The position numbers were made by a program, and so were the translations under genes. A stretch of DNA of 64,000 nucleotides, from the NCBI GenBank assembly GCA_002427365.1, contig DIQT01000015.1, positions 76,600 through 140,599 on the forward strand, written 5' to 3'. How positions within the stretch are numbered: position 1 is the stretch's first letter; each line of letters begins with the position of its first letter. Below the pieces are notes generated by a model. It searched no databases and was not told the origin of the DNA. It saw only the letters and a list, made by a program, of their open reading frames with translations. Origin of the DNA: Caryophanales bacterium UBA5455. Lineage in GTDB: Bacteria > Bacillota_I > Bacilli_A > RFN20 > CAG-826. Below are positions 46,929 to 55,669 of this stretch, one piece after another.

Positions 46929-48575
46929 TTAAATTGCGTTTGCTTTTAACTCTTTAGCGAGGGCGAGCGTCGTTTCACTTACTTCATCGCCACTAAGAAG
47001 TTTCGCTAGAGCAACAATTGTTTCATCTACATCAAGAAGATTAATTGACGCTTTCGTTGTTTCGTTAATAATATTTTTTTCAACATAATAGTGATTAGAG
47101 GCATACGCGGCGACTTGGGCTAAATGGGTAATTGCAATAACTTGGACACTTTCACTAACGGATAACATCTTTTTTCCAACGATACTTGCAATCCGACCAC
47201 TAACACCGGAATCAACTTCATCAAAAATAAGCGTTTCCGCGCTTCCTAGCGTCTTAAAGACAATTTTGAGCGCTAACATGAGGCGACTAGCTTCTCCACC
47301 GCTAATGGCGTTCTTTAGCGGCAAATATGATGAACCAACGTTGGCGGCTAAATAAAAGGCAACTTGATCAATCCCTGTCTTTGCTAAATCTTTACTTCCA
47401 AAGTTTACTTTAAATGTGGCGTTATTAAGCGCTAAATCCGCTAATTCAGCATTTACTTCGCGTTCAAGTGTTTTAGCGGCTTCTTGACGGGCAATAGAAA
47501 GTTCTTCCGCGACGTTTTGGGCGTCAGCGTGTAATTTTTTAACTTGTGCTTCCGCTTCATTAAGCCAAATTTGATGATTTGCGGCAGCAGAAACTTGGCT
47601 TTCCATCGTTTTAAGCGCTGCTAACGTTTCTATTTCCGAATTATGGTATTTCCGAATAATTTTGCGAATTAAATAAATTCTCGTCATTACTTGATCGATA
47701 CTTTGTGTTTCGCTAAATAATTCTTCGATTTTGCTAAACGCAGCATTTACTTTTTCATCAAGTTCATAGTAGGCATCATTAAGCGCGGTGGCGATTACTT
47801 CATAATCTTCACCTAAGGCGGAAAATTCTTTACCCGCTAAATATAAATTATTAAGCGCACCATGGTCACTAGTTAATAAACTTGTAAGTTTATCTTTACT
47901 ATGGGCAATTTTATCTAAGTTTTTTAATTGATTAGCGATATTTTCTAATTCCGCAAGTTCACCAACTTTAATATCAGCATCTTTAATTTCTTTAATTTGA
48001 AATTCAATAAATTCACGTTCACTTTCAGTAATTAACGTGGCTTGAAGCGCTGAAAAATCTTCGACCGCCGTAAGATACGCTAAATAGGATGTTTGAAAAC
48101 GTTGATAAAGCTCGGGATCAACAAAGGCATCTAAATAATGAAGATGATTTTTTTCATCAAGTAAAGCGATATTTTCATGTTGCGAATGAATATCGATTAA
48201 GGTGCCCATAATTTGTTTAGAAATTGTTAACGTTGTTGTCCGCCCATTCATACTTAAGCGTGAGCGACCGGCTTCATCAAGAACGCGTGTGACAATTAAA
48301 AAGCGGTCTTCTTCGATTAATCCAGGCACTAATTCATTAATCGTTTCGATATTTTCATCTTGAACAATATAAAAAGTTCCTTCAATGAATGCTTGTTTTG
48401 CCCCATGGCGGATTTTATTAAAAGCGGACCGTTCACCAAGTAAAAGTGAGAGGGCATCAATGATAATTGATTTTCCCGCCCCCGTTTCGCCGGTAATAAC
48501 GCTTAAGCCATGTTCAAAACTAACTTCAATATCTTCAATAATGGCAAAATTTCGGACAATGAGATTACTTAACAT
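46929..48575 (-). CDS. recN: DNA repair protein RecN
   Basis: SMC-like ATPase acting at double-strand breaks. 548 residues: Walker A GETGAGKSIIIDALSLLLG near the N-terminus, two coiled-coil arms (about 160-380), ABC signature NAISGGEASRLMLALK, Walker B LIFDEVDSGVSG. The start at 48575 overlaps the end of dxs by 11 bp. Last gene of the asp23-recN operon. In B. subtilis tlyA and ahrC lie between dxs and recN; both are missing. Confidence 0.96.
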   Translation of the reverse strand: MLSNLIVRNFAIIEDIEVSFEHGLSVITGETGAGKSIIIDALSLLLGERSAFNKIRHGAKQAFIEGTFYIVQDENIETINELVPGLIEEDRFLIVTRVLDEAGRSRLSMNGRTTTLTISKQIMGTLIDIHSQHENIALLDEKNHLHYLDAFVDPELYQRFQTSYLAYLTAVEDFSALQATLITESEREFIEFQIKEIKDADIKVGELAELENIANQLKNLDKIAHSKDKLTSLLTSDHGALNNLYLAGKEFSALGEDYEVIATALNDAYYELDEKVNAAFSKIEELFSETQSIDQVMTRIYLIRKIIRKYHNSEIETLAALKTMESQVSAAANHQIWLNEAEAQVKKLHADAQNVAEELSIARQEAAKTLEREVNAELADLALNNATFKVNFGSKDLAKTGIDQVAFYLAANVGSSYLPLKNAISGGEASRLMLALKIVFKTLGSAETLIFDEVDSGVSGRIASIVGKKMLSVSESVQVIAITHLAQVAAYASNHYYVEKNIINETTKASINLLDVDETIVALAKLLSGDEVSETTLALAKELKANAI

Positions 48576-50463
48576 CAGTGATTGTCTCCTTAACTAACGC
48601 GAGAATACTTTTTTCATCAACTTCTTGGCTTTTAGCTTGCTCAGCAATTGTCGCTTGTTCAATAAATTCAGTTTTAATGCCGCGAATAATGATTTGACCT
48701 TGATAGCCAAGGCGGCGAAGTTCGTGTTCAATAAATAATGGAAAGCCAATTTCTGTTCCATAGGCATCAACAATAATGATCCGTTGATAATTAAGTAGCG
48801 AAGATAAGACGTTTTTATCATATGGTTTTTGATAAATTGCATTAACAAGCGTTATATTGTTTGGTAAGTTTGGTTTAAGTTCTTCCACTAACGGGCCAAA
48901 TGTAATAAGTGCGACTTTTTCGTTTGGATCACGATGTTCAATTAGCCATTCACCTCGACTTAAGGTAATAACTTCATTATTTGCTTGAGAAATTTCAACA
49001 TATAACCGTGGATACCGTAAAAAGACGGGTTGCTTAGTCGATAAACTTTCTAAATAAATTGCTTTTGCAATGCTAGGGGAAGACGCCATCGCGACCGTAA
49101 CATTAGGAACATTTAATAAAAATGCTTCATCAAAAATTCCTTGATGGGTTTCTCCATCCGCGCCGACTAATCCCGCGCGATCAACTAAAATAATTGAACC
49201 TAAATTCATCCGTGCTAAATCATGAATAATTTGATCAAACGCCCGTTGCATAAAGGTCGAATAAATACTAATAATCGGGAGTTTCCCGTTTAATGCTAAC
49301 CCGGTGGCAAGGCCAAACGCATGCATTTCGGCAATTCCAACATCGAAAGTTCGGGCACTAAATTTAGCGAAAAGATGTTGTAACCCTGAACCAAGTAAAG
49401 TCGCGGGTGTAACTAAAACAGTGTCAAGATGTTCTTCCATAATGTCATATGTTAAATTTGCGTATATTTCCGACCAGGACAATAAATTGGGGTCTATGGA
49501 CTTTAGAGGCAAATTCGATTTAACGTCAAAGGGACTAACGCCATGCCAATTGCCTGTTTTATCATTTTCACTCGCTTCATATCCACGACCTTTTGTTGTT
49601 TTTAAGTGAATGACCGATGATTGTTTTAGTTCTTGGGCTTTTTTAAACGCTTTTTCTAAATCTTTAAATGAATGCCCTTCAACTGGACCAATATAAGCAA
49701 AGCCCATTTCTTCAAACATATTATTCGAAATTAAGTGACGAGTTATTTTATGTTTTAAATTCCATGTAATCCGATAAATAAAATAGCCAAACCGTGTTCG
49801 AAACATTAAGCGTTTATACGATTCTTTTGCTTTAATGTAACGCGGTGATAATTTCATCTTCCGAAATATTTTCGAGATGGAGCCAACAGGTTTCGTAATC
49901 GACATTTCGTTATCGTTAAGAACAAAAATGACTTTGTTTCGCAATAAACCAGCATGATTTAGCGCTTCAAGTGATTCGCCATTCATCATTGAGGCATCGC
50001 CAACAAAGGCGACAACATCATAATCTTCCTTATTTAGGTCGCGCGCAATCGCCATTCCGATAGCGCCGGACATCGCGGTCGAGGAATGACCCGCTTCAAA
50101 ATGATCATAGCTAGATTCGGAGCGTTTTTGAAATCCGCTCGTTCCATCTTTTTGTCGTAAGTTATCTAAAGGGCGGCCGGTTAAAATTTTATGCGTATAA
50201 CATTGATGGCCAACATCAAAAAGAAGCTTATCATGGGTAAAATCAAAAACTTTATGAAGGGCGATTGTTGCTTCAACAACGCCGAGGTTACTAGATAAAT
50301 GTCCACCATAAATTGAACAGGCATTAATGATTTTTGTCCGGATTTCATTGGCGAGTATGTCTAATTCATCGTTATCGAGGTAGCTTAAAAAAGTTGGATC
50401 CGTAATATGATCAACATCGAACGATTCTATTTTTGGATGTTTTTCCTTCTTTTTCTTACACAT
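48565..50463 (-). CDS. dxs: 1-deoxy-D-xylulose-5-phosphate synthase
   Basis: TPP enzyme that joins pyruvate and glyceraldehyde 3-phosphate, the first MEP-pathway step. 632 residues. TPP site GDASMMNGESLEALNHAG, PYR domain VGIAEMHAFGLATG, and DRAGLVGADGETHQG. The N-terminus is basic (MCKKKKEKHPK). ATG at 50463 has only a weak AGAGAATTAG upstream, 33 bp after xseB. IspA (farnesyl diphosphate synthase), usually next to it, is not here. Confidence 0.95.
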   Translation of the reverse strand: MCKKKKEKHPKIESFDVDHITDPTFLSYLDNDELDILANEIRTKIINACSIYGGHLSSNLGVVEATIALHKVFDFTHDKLLFDVGHQCYTHKILTGRPLDNLRQKDGTSGFQKRSESSYDHFEAGHSSTAMSGAIGMAIARDLNKEDYDVVAFVGDASMMNGESLEALNHAGLLRNKVIFVLNDNEMSITKPVGSISKIFRKMKLSPRYIKAKESYKRLMFRTRFGYFIYRITWNLKHKITRHLISNNMFEEMGFAYIGPVEGHSFKDLEKAFKKAQELKQSSVIHLKTTKGRGYEASENDKTGNWHGVSPFDVKSNLPLKSIDPNLLSWSEIYANLTYDIMEEHLDTVLVTPATLLGSGLQHLFAKFSARTFDVGIAEMHAFGLATGLALNGKLPIISIYSTFMQRAFDQIIHDLARMNLGSIILVDRAGLVGADGETHQGIFDEAFLLNVPNVTVAMASSPSIAKAIYLESLSTKQPVFLRYPRLYVEISQANNEVITLSRGEWLIEHRDPNEKVALITFGPLVEELKPNLPNNITLVNAIYQKPYDKNVLSSLLNYQRIIIVDAYGTEIGFPLFIEHELRRLGYQGQIIIRGIKTEFIEQATIAEQAKSQEVDEKSILALVKETITDVK

Positions 50464-50473
50464 ATTCTAATTC

Positions 50474-50501
50474 TCTACTAAATAATTACTAAAAAATTAC
50501 T
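50474..50501 (-). repeat. 3'-end AT-rich repeat, copy 4 (at xseB stop)
   Basis: About 21 of 28 positions match the family consensus. It overlaps the xseB stop and fills the gap before dxs. Confidence 0.45.
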
Positions 50502-50715
50502 CTTCTTCTACTTTTCGTGCATCAAGAACAAATTCAACCCGTGTTTTAGCAGTTGCGAGTTCTGTTTCAAGATTATTCAATAATGTAATCCCTTCTTCAA
50601 AAAGCAAAAGCGATTGTTCAAGTTCGAGTTCTCCTTTTTCAAGCGTTGCAACGATTGATTCAAGCCGTTTCATCTTTTGTTCAAACGTCATTTTTTCATT
50701 TACTTGGTTACTCAT
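50497..50715 (-). CDS. xseB: Exodeoxyribonuclease VII small subunit
   Basis: 72 residues; pairs with XseA to degrade single-stranded DNA. MTFEQKMKRLESIVATLEKGELELEQSLLLFEEG is the family core (given here in part: FEQKMKRLESIVATLE, then LEQSLLLFEEGI). It overlaps xseA by 8 bp, as usual. Confidence 0.95.
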   Translation of the reverse strand: MSNQVNEKMTFEQKMKRLESIVATLEKGELELEQSLLLFEEGITLLNNLETELATAKTRVEFVLDARKVEEE

Positions 50716-51988
50716 TTTGTTGTTCCTTTCCGATGATGCTTACAGTTATTTTACCATCTCTTAATGTTGTTTGCACAACTTCTCCGACGCGTACTTCATT
50801 AATTGAACTTATAATATGGCCTTCTTCATTTGTCACATAAGCATATCCGCGATCTAAGACCGCGGTTGGTGAAAGTGAAATAAGGCTACTATGAAGCAAT
50901 TTTAAATCGTGATCAGTATTTTTGAGTTTATTACGCGCTTTTTCGATTAGTTTAAGTTGAAGTAGTTCATACTTTTGCGTTTGTTTCGCTAATTCTAAGT
51001 TAATAAAACCTATTAACTTCGTTTTTGATTTTTCCATTCGTTCAACATATTTTTCATATGTTAATAAGGGATTCTTTAGTTCTGGTCGCTGTTTTAAGTT
51101 TTCTAATCCTTGCATTGATTTAGAAATTTGTCGATTAATAGCGTTTACCATCCGTTCGCTTTGGCTAATAAAGTCAAGACGGAAATCTTTAACATCACGG
51201 ACCGCATGTTCGGCGGCAGCGGTTGGTGTGGAAACACGTAAATCACTAACATAGTCGGTTAAGGTCGTATCCGTTTCATGGCCGATCGCGGCAATTACGG
51301 GATGCGGGTATGTACTAATCGCTCTGACAAGTGCTTCATCATTAAAAGCCCATAAATCTTCATTTGAGCCGCCACCACGGGCAATAATCATTAAATCAAG
51401 CGGATAGCTTAAACTTGTCTTTAACGCTTTAATTAGCTCTTTTGGGGCGTTTTCACCTTGAACAAGCGAATTAAAAACATAAATGTTTACTAAGGGGTTT
51501 CTTCGGGCAATATTTTCTAATAAATCTTTTTCTGCAGCGCTTTTTGAACCCGTAATAATGCCAATGTTTTGGGGATAGTAAGGAAGAGGCTTCTTCTTGC
51601 TTACATCAAAAAGGCCTTCATTCGCTAATTTTTTCTTTAATGCTTCGAGTTCAATTAACTTTTGGCCAAGCCCATATTGTTCCGCTTTCGTAATAACAAT
51701 TTGATAATTTCCACTTGCACTATATAGCGTAATACCCCCAACAACTAAAATTTCTTGACCATTACTTAAATTAAAGTTTAATTTTTCCGCAGCACTACGA
51801 AACATGACCGCACTGATCCGGCTATATTCATCTTTTAATGTAAAGTAATAATGGCCGGTAAAGTGTTTCGTTAAGTTGGATACTTCACCTTTTAAAGTAA
51901 TGTTTTGGAGGCTTACTTCGTTTGTTAGTAAACTTTCAACATATTTATTTAGGCTGGTAACCGTGAAGTAACGCCCACTTTGGTTCAT
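50708..51988 (-). CDS. xseA: Exodeoxyribonuclease VII large subunit
   Basis: 426 residues: N-terminal OB fold (VTSLNKYVESLL, GEVSNLTKHFTGHYYFTLKD given in part), catalytic domain with ARGGGSNEDLWAFNDE and AIGHETDTTLTDYVSDLRVSTP (partial), and a helical C-terminus for XseB binding. ATG at 51988 overlaps the nusB stop by one base (TAATG). folD, which usually lies between nusB and xseA, is absent. Confidence 0.96.
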   Translation of the reverse strand: MNQSGRYFTVTSLNKYVESLLTNEVSLQNITLKGEVSNLTKHFTGHYYFTLKDEYSRISAVMFRSAAEKLNFNLSNGQEILVVGGITLYSASGNYQIVITKAEQYGLGQKLIELEALKKKLANEGLFDVSKKKPLPYYPQNIGIITGSKSAAEKDLLENIARRNPLVNIYVFNSLVQGENAPKELIKALKTSLSYPLDLMIIARGGGSNEDLWAFNDEALVRAISTYPHPVIAAIGHETDTTLTDYVSDLRVSTPTAAAEHAVRDVKDFRLDFISQSERMVNAINRQISKSMQGLENLKQRPELKNPLLTYEKYVERMEKSKTKLIGFINLELAKQTQKYELLQLKLIEKARNKLKNTDHDLKLLHSSLISLSPTAVLDRGYAYVTNEEGHIISSINEVRVGEVVQTTLRDGKITVSIIGKEQQNE

Positions 51989-52398
51989 TATAAAACCTCG
52001 TTCAGGACAGCGTTTATATATTTATAGTCGTTATCATCTAAATAGGCTTTTGCTTGTTTAACAGCGATATCAATAATTACCGCATTATCAACTTCCGGGT
52101 CAATATATTTTTTATGAACGATTGCTAAAATAAAAATGGCTTGGGCAACGCGATTAATCCGATCCCATGACCAGTCTTTTAGTGCTGGTTCAACGCGGTC
52201 TTTTATTTCTTGGTAATATTTAATTGTGCCCACCGCGCACGCCTTAACAAAGTAATCCGCATCTTCAATCGGAGTGGATAACGTAGAAGAAATAATTTTT
52301 CCGACATCAACGACTAAATTAGCCTTTTGATATGTAAGAATAATATAAATTACTTCGAGAGCTTTTGTTTGGGCTTGATTTCTTGTTAACTGTTCCAT
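51988..52398 (-). CDS. nusB: Transcription antitermination factor NusB
   Basis: 136 residues, all-helical. Binds boxA with NusE in rRNA operon antitermination. TRNQAQTKALEVIY at the N-terminus, and a C-terminal segment with VDNAVIIDIAVKQAKAYLDD. ATG at 52398 has a modest AGAAAGTAG upstream, 13 bp after the membrane-protein gene. Confidence 0.9.
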   Translation of the reverse strand: MEQLTRNQAQTKALEVIYIILTYQKANLVVDVGKIISSTLSTPIEDADYFVKACAVGTIKYYQEIKDRVEPALKDWSWDRINRVAQAIFILAIVHKKYIDPEVDNAVIIDIAVKQAKAYLDDNDYKYINAVLNEVL

Positions 52399-52411
52399 GT
52401 GCTACTACTTT

Positions 52412-52939
52412 CTATTTGTCTACGCCTTCGTGAGGCCCATTTAAGGGATGGTCGTTATGATCAATTTTTTGATGTTTTAAAATTAGAAAATAAAAGACAA
52501 AACTAATAACACCAATAATTGTAAATAAACTATGAATAATAATTAAACTAAGTAAAACGCCCGAGTCAATTGTTACGTAGGCGGCATAAACGCTAATTAA
52601 AATAAAATCAAGTAAATATAAAATCGCGCCAACGAGTAAAGCGGTAAAATATCCTTTGCGGGCAAAAAGGTAACAGGTTAAGAAAATTGCCGCGATGCCG
52701 ATAATTACTAAGATGGCGAAAAACGTTTTTAAGCCACTTGCTAGCTGACTAGCATAAATTACATGAAGTAACCAGCTTGTTATAGTATAGCCAAGTCCAC
52801 TTAAGTCACTGCCTGAGCGGTTAATTACTAAAAACAAGTTCATAATTACAGAAAAAATCGCGGAGTAGCTAAGAAACCCCGCGGTTACTCCATAAATCCT
52901 AAGCCACAGTTGTGATTTATATGATTTTACGTTATTCAT
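52412..52939 (-). CDS. Four-helix membrane protein, unknown
   Basis: 175 residues, very hydrophobic. Predicted helices at about residues 12-38, 72-93, 97-120 and 127-153, with a possible short one near 55-65. The polar tail is rich in His and Asp (KHQKIDHNDHP). No family recognised. It lies between asp23 and nusB (35- and 13-bp gaps) in one operon. ATG at 52939 has no strong ribosome binding site. Confidence 0.7.
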   Translation of the reverse strand: MNNVKSYKSQLWLRIYGVTAGFLSYSAIFSVIMNLFLVINRSGSDLSGLGYTITSWLLHVIYASQLASGLKTFFAILVIIGIAAIFLTCYLFARKGYFTALLVGAILYLLDFILISVYAAYVTIDSGVLLSLIIIHSLFTIIGVISFVFYFLILKHQKIDHNDHPLNGPHEGVDK

Positions 52940-52974
52940 TTTTGGCTAATAAGGGGAAAAATAAGCAATTACGC

Positions 52975-53310
52975 TTATTTTTCAATACCACTTACCTCAA
53001 CAGTAATTTTAAATGGAATTAATTCAGTCATACTTCGTAAGGCATCAGCAACTTTTTCTTGAATTGAAAGGGCAACATCTTTCACATTCACGCCTTTTTT
53101 AATATTAACGCGAATGGAAACAGTAACTAACCCGTTGCGGATACTACAATTAATCGGTTCTTCCAAAGAAAAAAGACGTTTCTTTGGGCTCGAAACTTCG
53201 GCGCCTTTAACACTATTTGTCGCAATTTCCGCAATTTGGTCAAAGACAACATGTGAAATTCCCATATTGCCATTACGAGTATAGTTTTGGATATTTACAT
53301 AGCGTGCCAT
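52975..53310 (-). CDS. Asp23/Gls24 family envelope stress protein
   Basis: 111 residues from ATG at 53310 (CGGAGGAAC upstream); the longer frame above is unsupported. ISHVVFDQIAEIATNSVKGAEV, VSIRVNIKKGVNVKDVALSIQEKVADAL (in part) and the IKITVEVSGI end are typical of Asp23/YqhY. In B. subtilis YqhY precedes nusB and is tied to fatty acid/acetyl-CoA carboxylase balance, so this is the probable YqhY equivalent. Confidence 0.92.
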   Translation of the reverse strand: MARYVNIQNYTRNGNMGISHVVFDQIAEIATNSVKGAEVSSPKKRLFSLEEPINCSIRNGLVTVSIRVNIKKGVNVKDVALSIQEKVADALRSMTELIPFKITVEVSGIEK

Positions 53311-53332
53311 AGTTGTTCCTCCGATTGCATTA

Positions 53333-53361
53333 ATTATATGAGAAAAACGCGCTTCTTTCAA
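53333..53361 (-). promoter_or_regulatory. asp23-nusB-recN operon promoter
   Basis: Minus strand -35 TTGAAA (53361-53356), 17-bp spacer, -10 TATAAT (53338-53333). Confidence 0.8.
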
Positions 53362-53420
53362 CACTAGCGAATAGAAAAATTCATTATTTCGTCTAAATGA
53401 CAATGCGAAATTTATTTTAG

Positions 53421-53453
53421 CAAAGAAAAGGAGTTAGTTTAGTAACTAACTCC
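53421..53453 (-). terminator. Terminator of the hisS-aspS-tkt operon
   Basis: Perfect 10-bp stem GGAGTTAGTT/AACTAACTCC (53430-53439 and 53444-53453) with a 4-nt loop. On the minus strand TTTTCTTTG follows. Confidence 0.9.
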
Positions 53454-53477
53454 CCAAATTTCGTAATTATTTAGAAT

Positions 53478-55664
53478 TTATTCTTCTTCGTGAGCTTCAT
53501 CAGCTTCTTCAATTACTTCGTCAACTTCATCAGTTACTTCATCAGTAACAATTTCTTCCTCGCTAACTTCTTCGACTTGTTCGCTAGCGACAAGCGGTTC
53601 TTCTTTAACAACTTCTTCGCTACGAGTTTTTTCATCTTCGCTTGTAAGAACAAGATCATGACCATCAAGGCCCCAAACGATATTCGCTAGCGCTAATGGA
53701 GTGAAATTAAAGTGTTTAATAATATCTTTATACGGAGCTGATTCACCAAATGTATCAATCCCCATAACGGTTTTTGCGTATTTATACCATCCAACACGGG
53801 AGCCCATTTCCACGGCAATCCGCTTTTCATAAGGAAGATCGGCAAATATTTCATCACGGTATTCCGCCCCTTGTGCATCAAATAATTCAACGGAAGGCAT
53901 TGAGACAACCCGAACGTCAATTCCGTTTTCAAGTAAAATGGCTTGCGCTTCAATGGCGAGACTTACTTCACTACCAGTGGCAATAAGGACATAAGCCGGT
54001 TTATTTCCTTTTTCTTTGGAAATAACATAACCACCTTTAGCTACTTCATCCGCACTACTATTTGTTAAGGTTGGTAACCCTTGGCGGGATAAAATAAGAC
54101 ATGTTGGATTTTTAACGCTTTCAAGCGCATTTTTCCATGCTCCGACAGTTTCCCGCGCATCAGCAGGCCGAATGACGTTGACGTATGGAATCGACCGGAG
54201 TGCCCAAAGATGTTCGATTGGTTGATGGGTCCGACCATCTTCGCCTAGGGCGACCGAGTCGTGAGAGAATAAATAAATAGCAGGGAGCCGTTCAATTGCC
54301 GACATCCGGATAGCATTTTTCATATAGTCACTAAAGACGAGGAAAGTTCCAACATACGTTCTTAAGCCCGAATGTAAAAGCATTCCGTTTGCAATTGAGG
54401 CCATACCAAATTCGCGAATACCAAAGTTAATACTCCGGCCATCACGGTTTTTCGGTGAAAAGTCTTTTTCACTGGCATATTTTGTATTCAGACTACTAGC
54501 AACGTCTGCGCTACCGCCAACGAGCATTGGAACGTGGCGCGCATAAATACCAAGCATCGAACCACTTGTTTTTCTTGTTGCTTCAACTAAGCCATCAGCA
54601 AAGTGCGGATCAGATCTTGGGATTAAATAACGAATATCATTATCGCGGGTTGCTTTTAGTTGATTGTAATGATCAGGGAAGTTTTTCGAATATGTTTTCA
54701 TATTACTTTCCCATTTCCGGTAAAGCTTTTCACCCCGTTCTCTAAAGGATTTTCTAAATGTTTCATAAACATCATTAGGAATTTCCCATTCTGGGTACGA
54801 CCATTGATAATAACCTTTGGTGTAGGAACCATCATCAATACCTAATGGTGAGCCATGAACTTTAGAAGTTCCGGCATTCCGACTTCCTTCCCCAATGATG
54901 GAGTGAAAAATAATTAATGTTGGTTTGACTTTTGACCGTTTTGCCCGTTTAATCGCGCGGTCGATGGCTTTAATGTTATTTCCATCAAGAACGTGAAGAA
55001 CATTCCACCCACATGCTTTAAAGCGTTTTGGCACATCTTCACTAAATGAATTCGATAATGGTCCATCAAGTGTTACATCATTTGAGTCATAAAACATAAT
55101 TAATTTATTTAATTGTTGATGACCGGCGAAAGAAATTGCTTCTTGGGCAACACCTTCTTGTAAGGAGCCATCCGAAGCTAAAACATACGTGTGGTGGTCA
55201 ATAATCCTGTTAGAATCAGGATAAACGTTCCGTAACATGACTTCACCAAGCGCAAGTCCAACGGCTTGTGCAACACCTTGGCCAAGTGGTCCACTTGTCG
55301 CATCAACACCAGGAGTTAAATGAACTTCGGGGTGACCAGGTGTAATCGAATCTAGTTGTCTAAATTGCTTTAAATCATCAAGCGTTAAATCATAACCCGC
55401 AAAATGAAGAACGGAATAAAGTAATGGACTTGCATGGCCTGATTCTAAAACAAATCGATCGCGGTTAAGCCAATTTGGATGTGAAGGATCAGCTACTAAG
55501 TGCCTAGTAAATAGTGTATAAAGGACAGGAGCCGCTCCAATCGCCATTCCTGGGTGGCCACTATTAGCCGTATTGGTTATATCAATAACCGTTGCCCGGA
55601 TTGCACTAATCGCTTGTTGGTCGTAATTAATTTTTACCGGCTTTTCTTTCTTGTTTTCACTCAT
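53478..55664 (-). CDS. tkt: Transketolase with acidic C-terminal tail
   Basis: TPP enzyme of the non-oxidative pentose phosphate pathway. 728 residues. Conserved: SGHPGMAIGAAP, HGSPLG, SDGSLQEGVAQEA, DGRTHQPIEHL. The core ends near residue 673. About 55 extra residues follow, almost entirely Glu/Asp/Val/Thr (residues 674-728), unlike the usual roughly 660-residue enzyme. ATG at 55664 follows AAAAGGAG, whose bases are the end of aspS. It is third in the T-box-led operon. Confidence 0.95.
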   Translation of the reverse strand: MSENKKEKPVKINYDQQAISAIRATVIDITNTANSGHPGMAIGAAPVLYTLFTRHLVADPSHPNWLNRDRFVLESGHASPLLYSVLHFAGYDLTLDDLKQFRQLDSITPGHPEVHLTPGVDATSGPLGQGVAQAVGLALGEVMLRNVYPDSNRIIDHHTYVLASDGSLQEGVAQEAISFAGHQQLNKLIMFYDSNDVTLDGPLSNSFSEDVPKRFKACGWNVLHVLDGNNIKAIDRAIKRAKRSKVKPTLIIFHSIIGEGSRNAGTSKVHGSPLGIDDGSYTKGYYQWSYPEWEIPNDVYETFRKSFRERGEKLYRKWESNMKTYSKNFPDHYNQLKATRDNDIRYLIPRSDPHFADGLVEATRKTSGSMLGIYARHVPMLVGGSADVASSLNTKYASEKDFSPKNRDGRSINFGIREFGMASIANGMLLHSGLRTYVGTFLVFSDYMKNAIRMSAIERLPAIYLFSHDSVALGEDGRTHQPIEHLWALRSIPYVNVIRPADARETVGAWKNALESVKNPTCLILSRQGLPTLTNSSADEVAKGGYVISKEKGNKPAYVLIATGSEVSLAIEAQAILLENGIDVRVVSMPSVELFDAQGAEYRDEIFADLPYEKRIAVEMGSRVGWYKYAKTVMGIDTFGESAPYKDIIKHFNFTPLALANIVWGLDGHDLVLTSEDEKTRSEEVVKEEPLVASEQVEEVSEEEIVTDEVTDEVDEVIEEADEAHEEE

Positions 55665-55669
55665 AGTAT

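Noticed and set aside
53693..53986. Overlapping frames on both strands inside tkt
   Set aside because: They are frame shadows of the conserved transketolase C-terminal domain.
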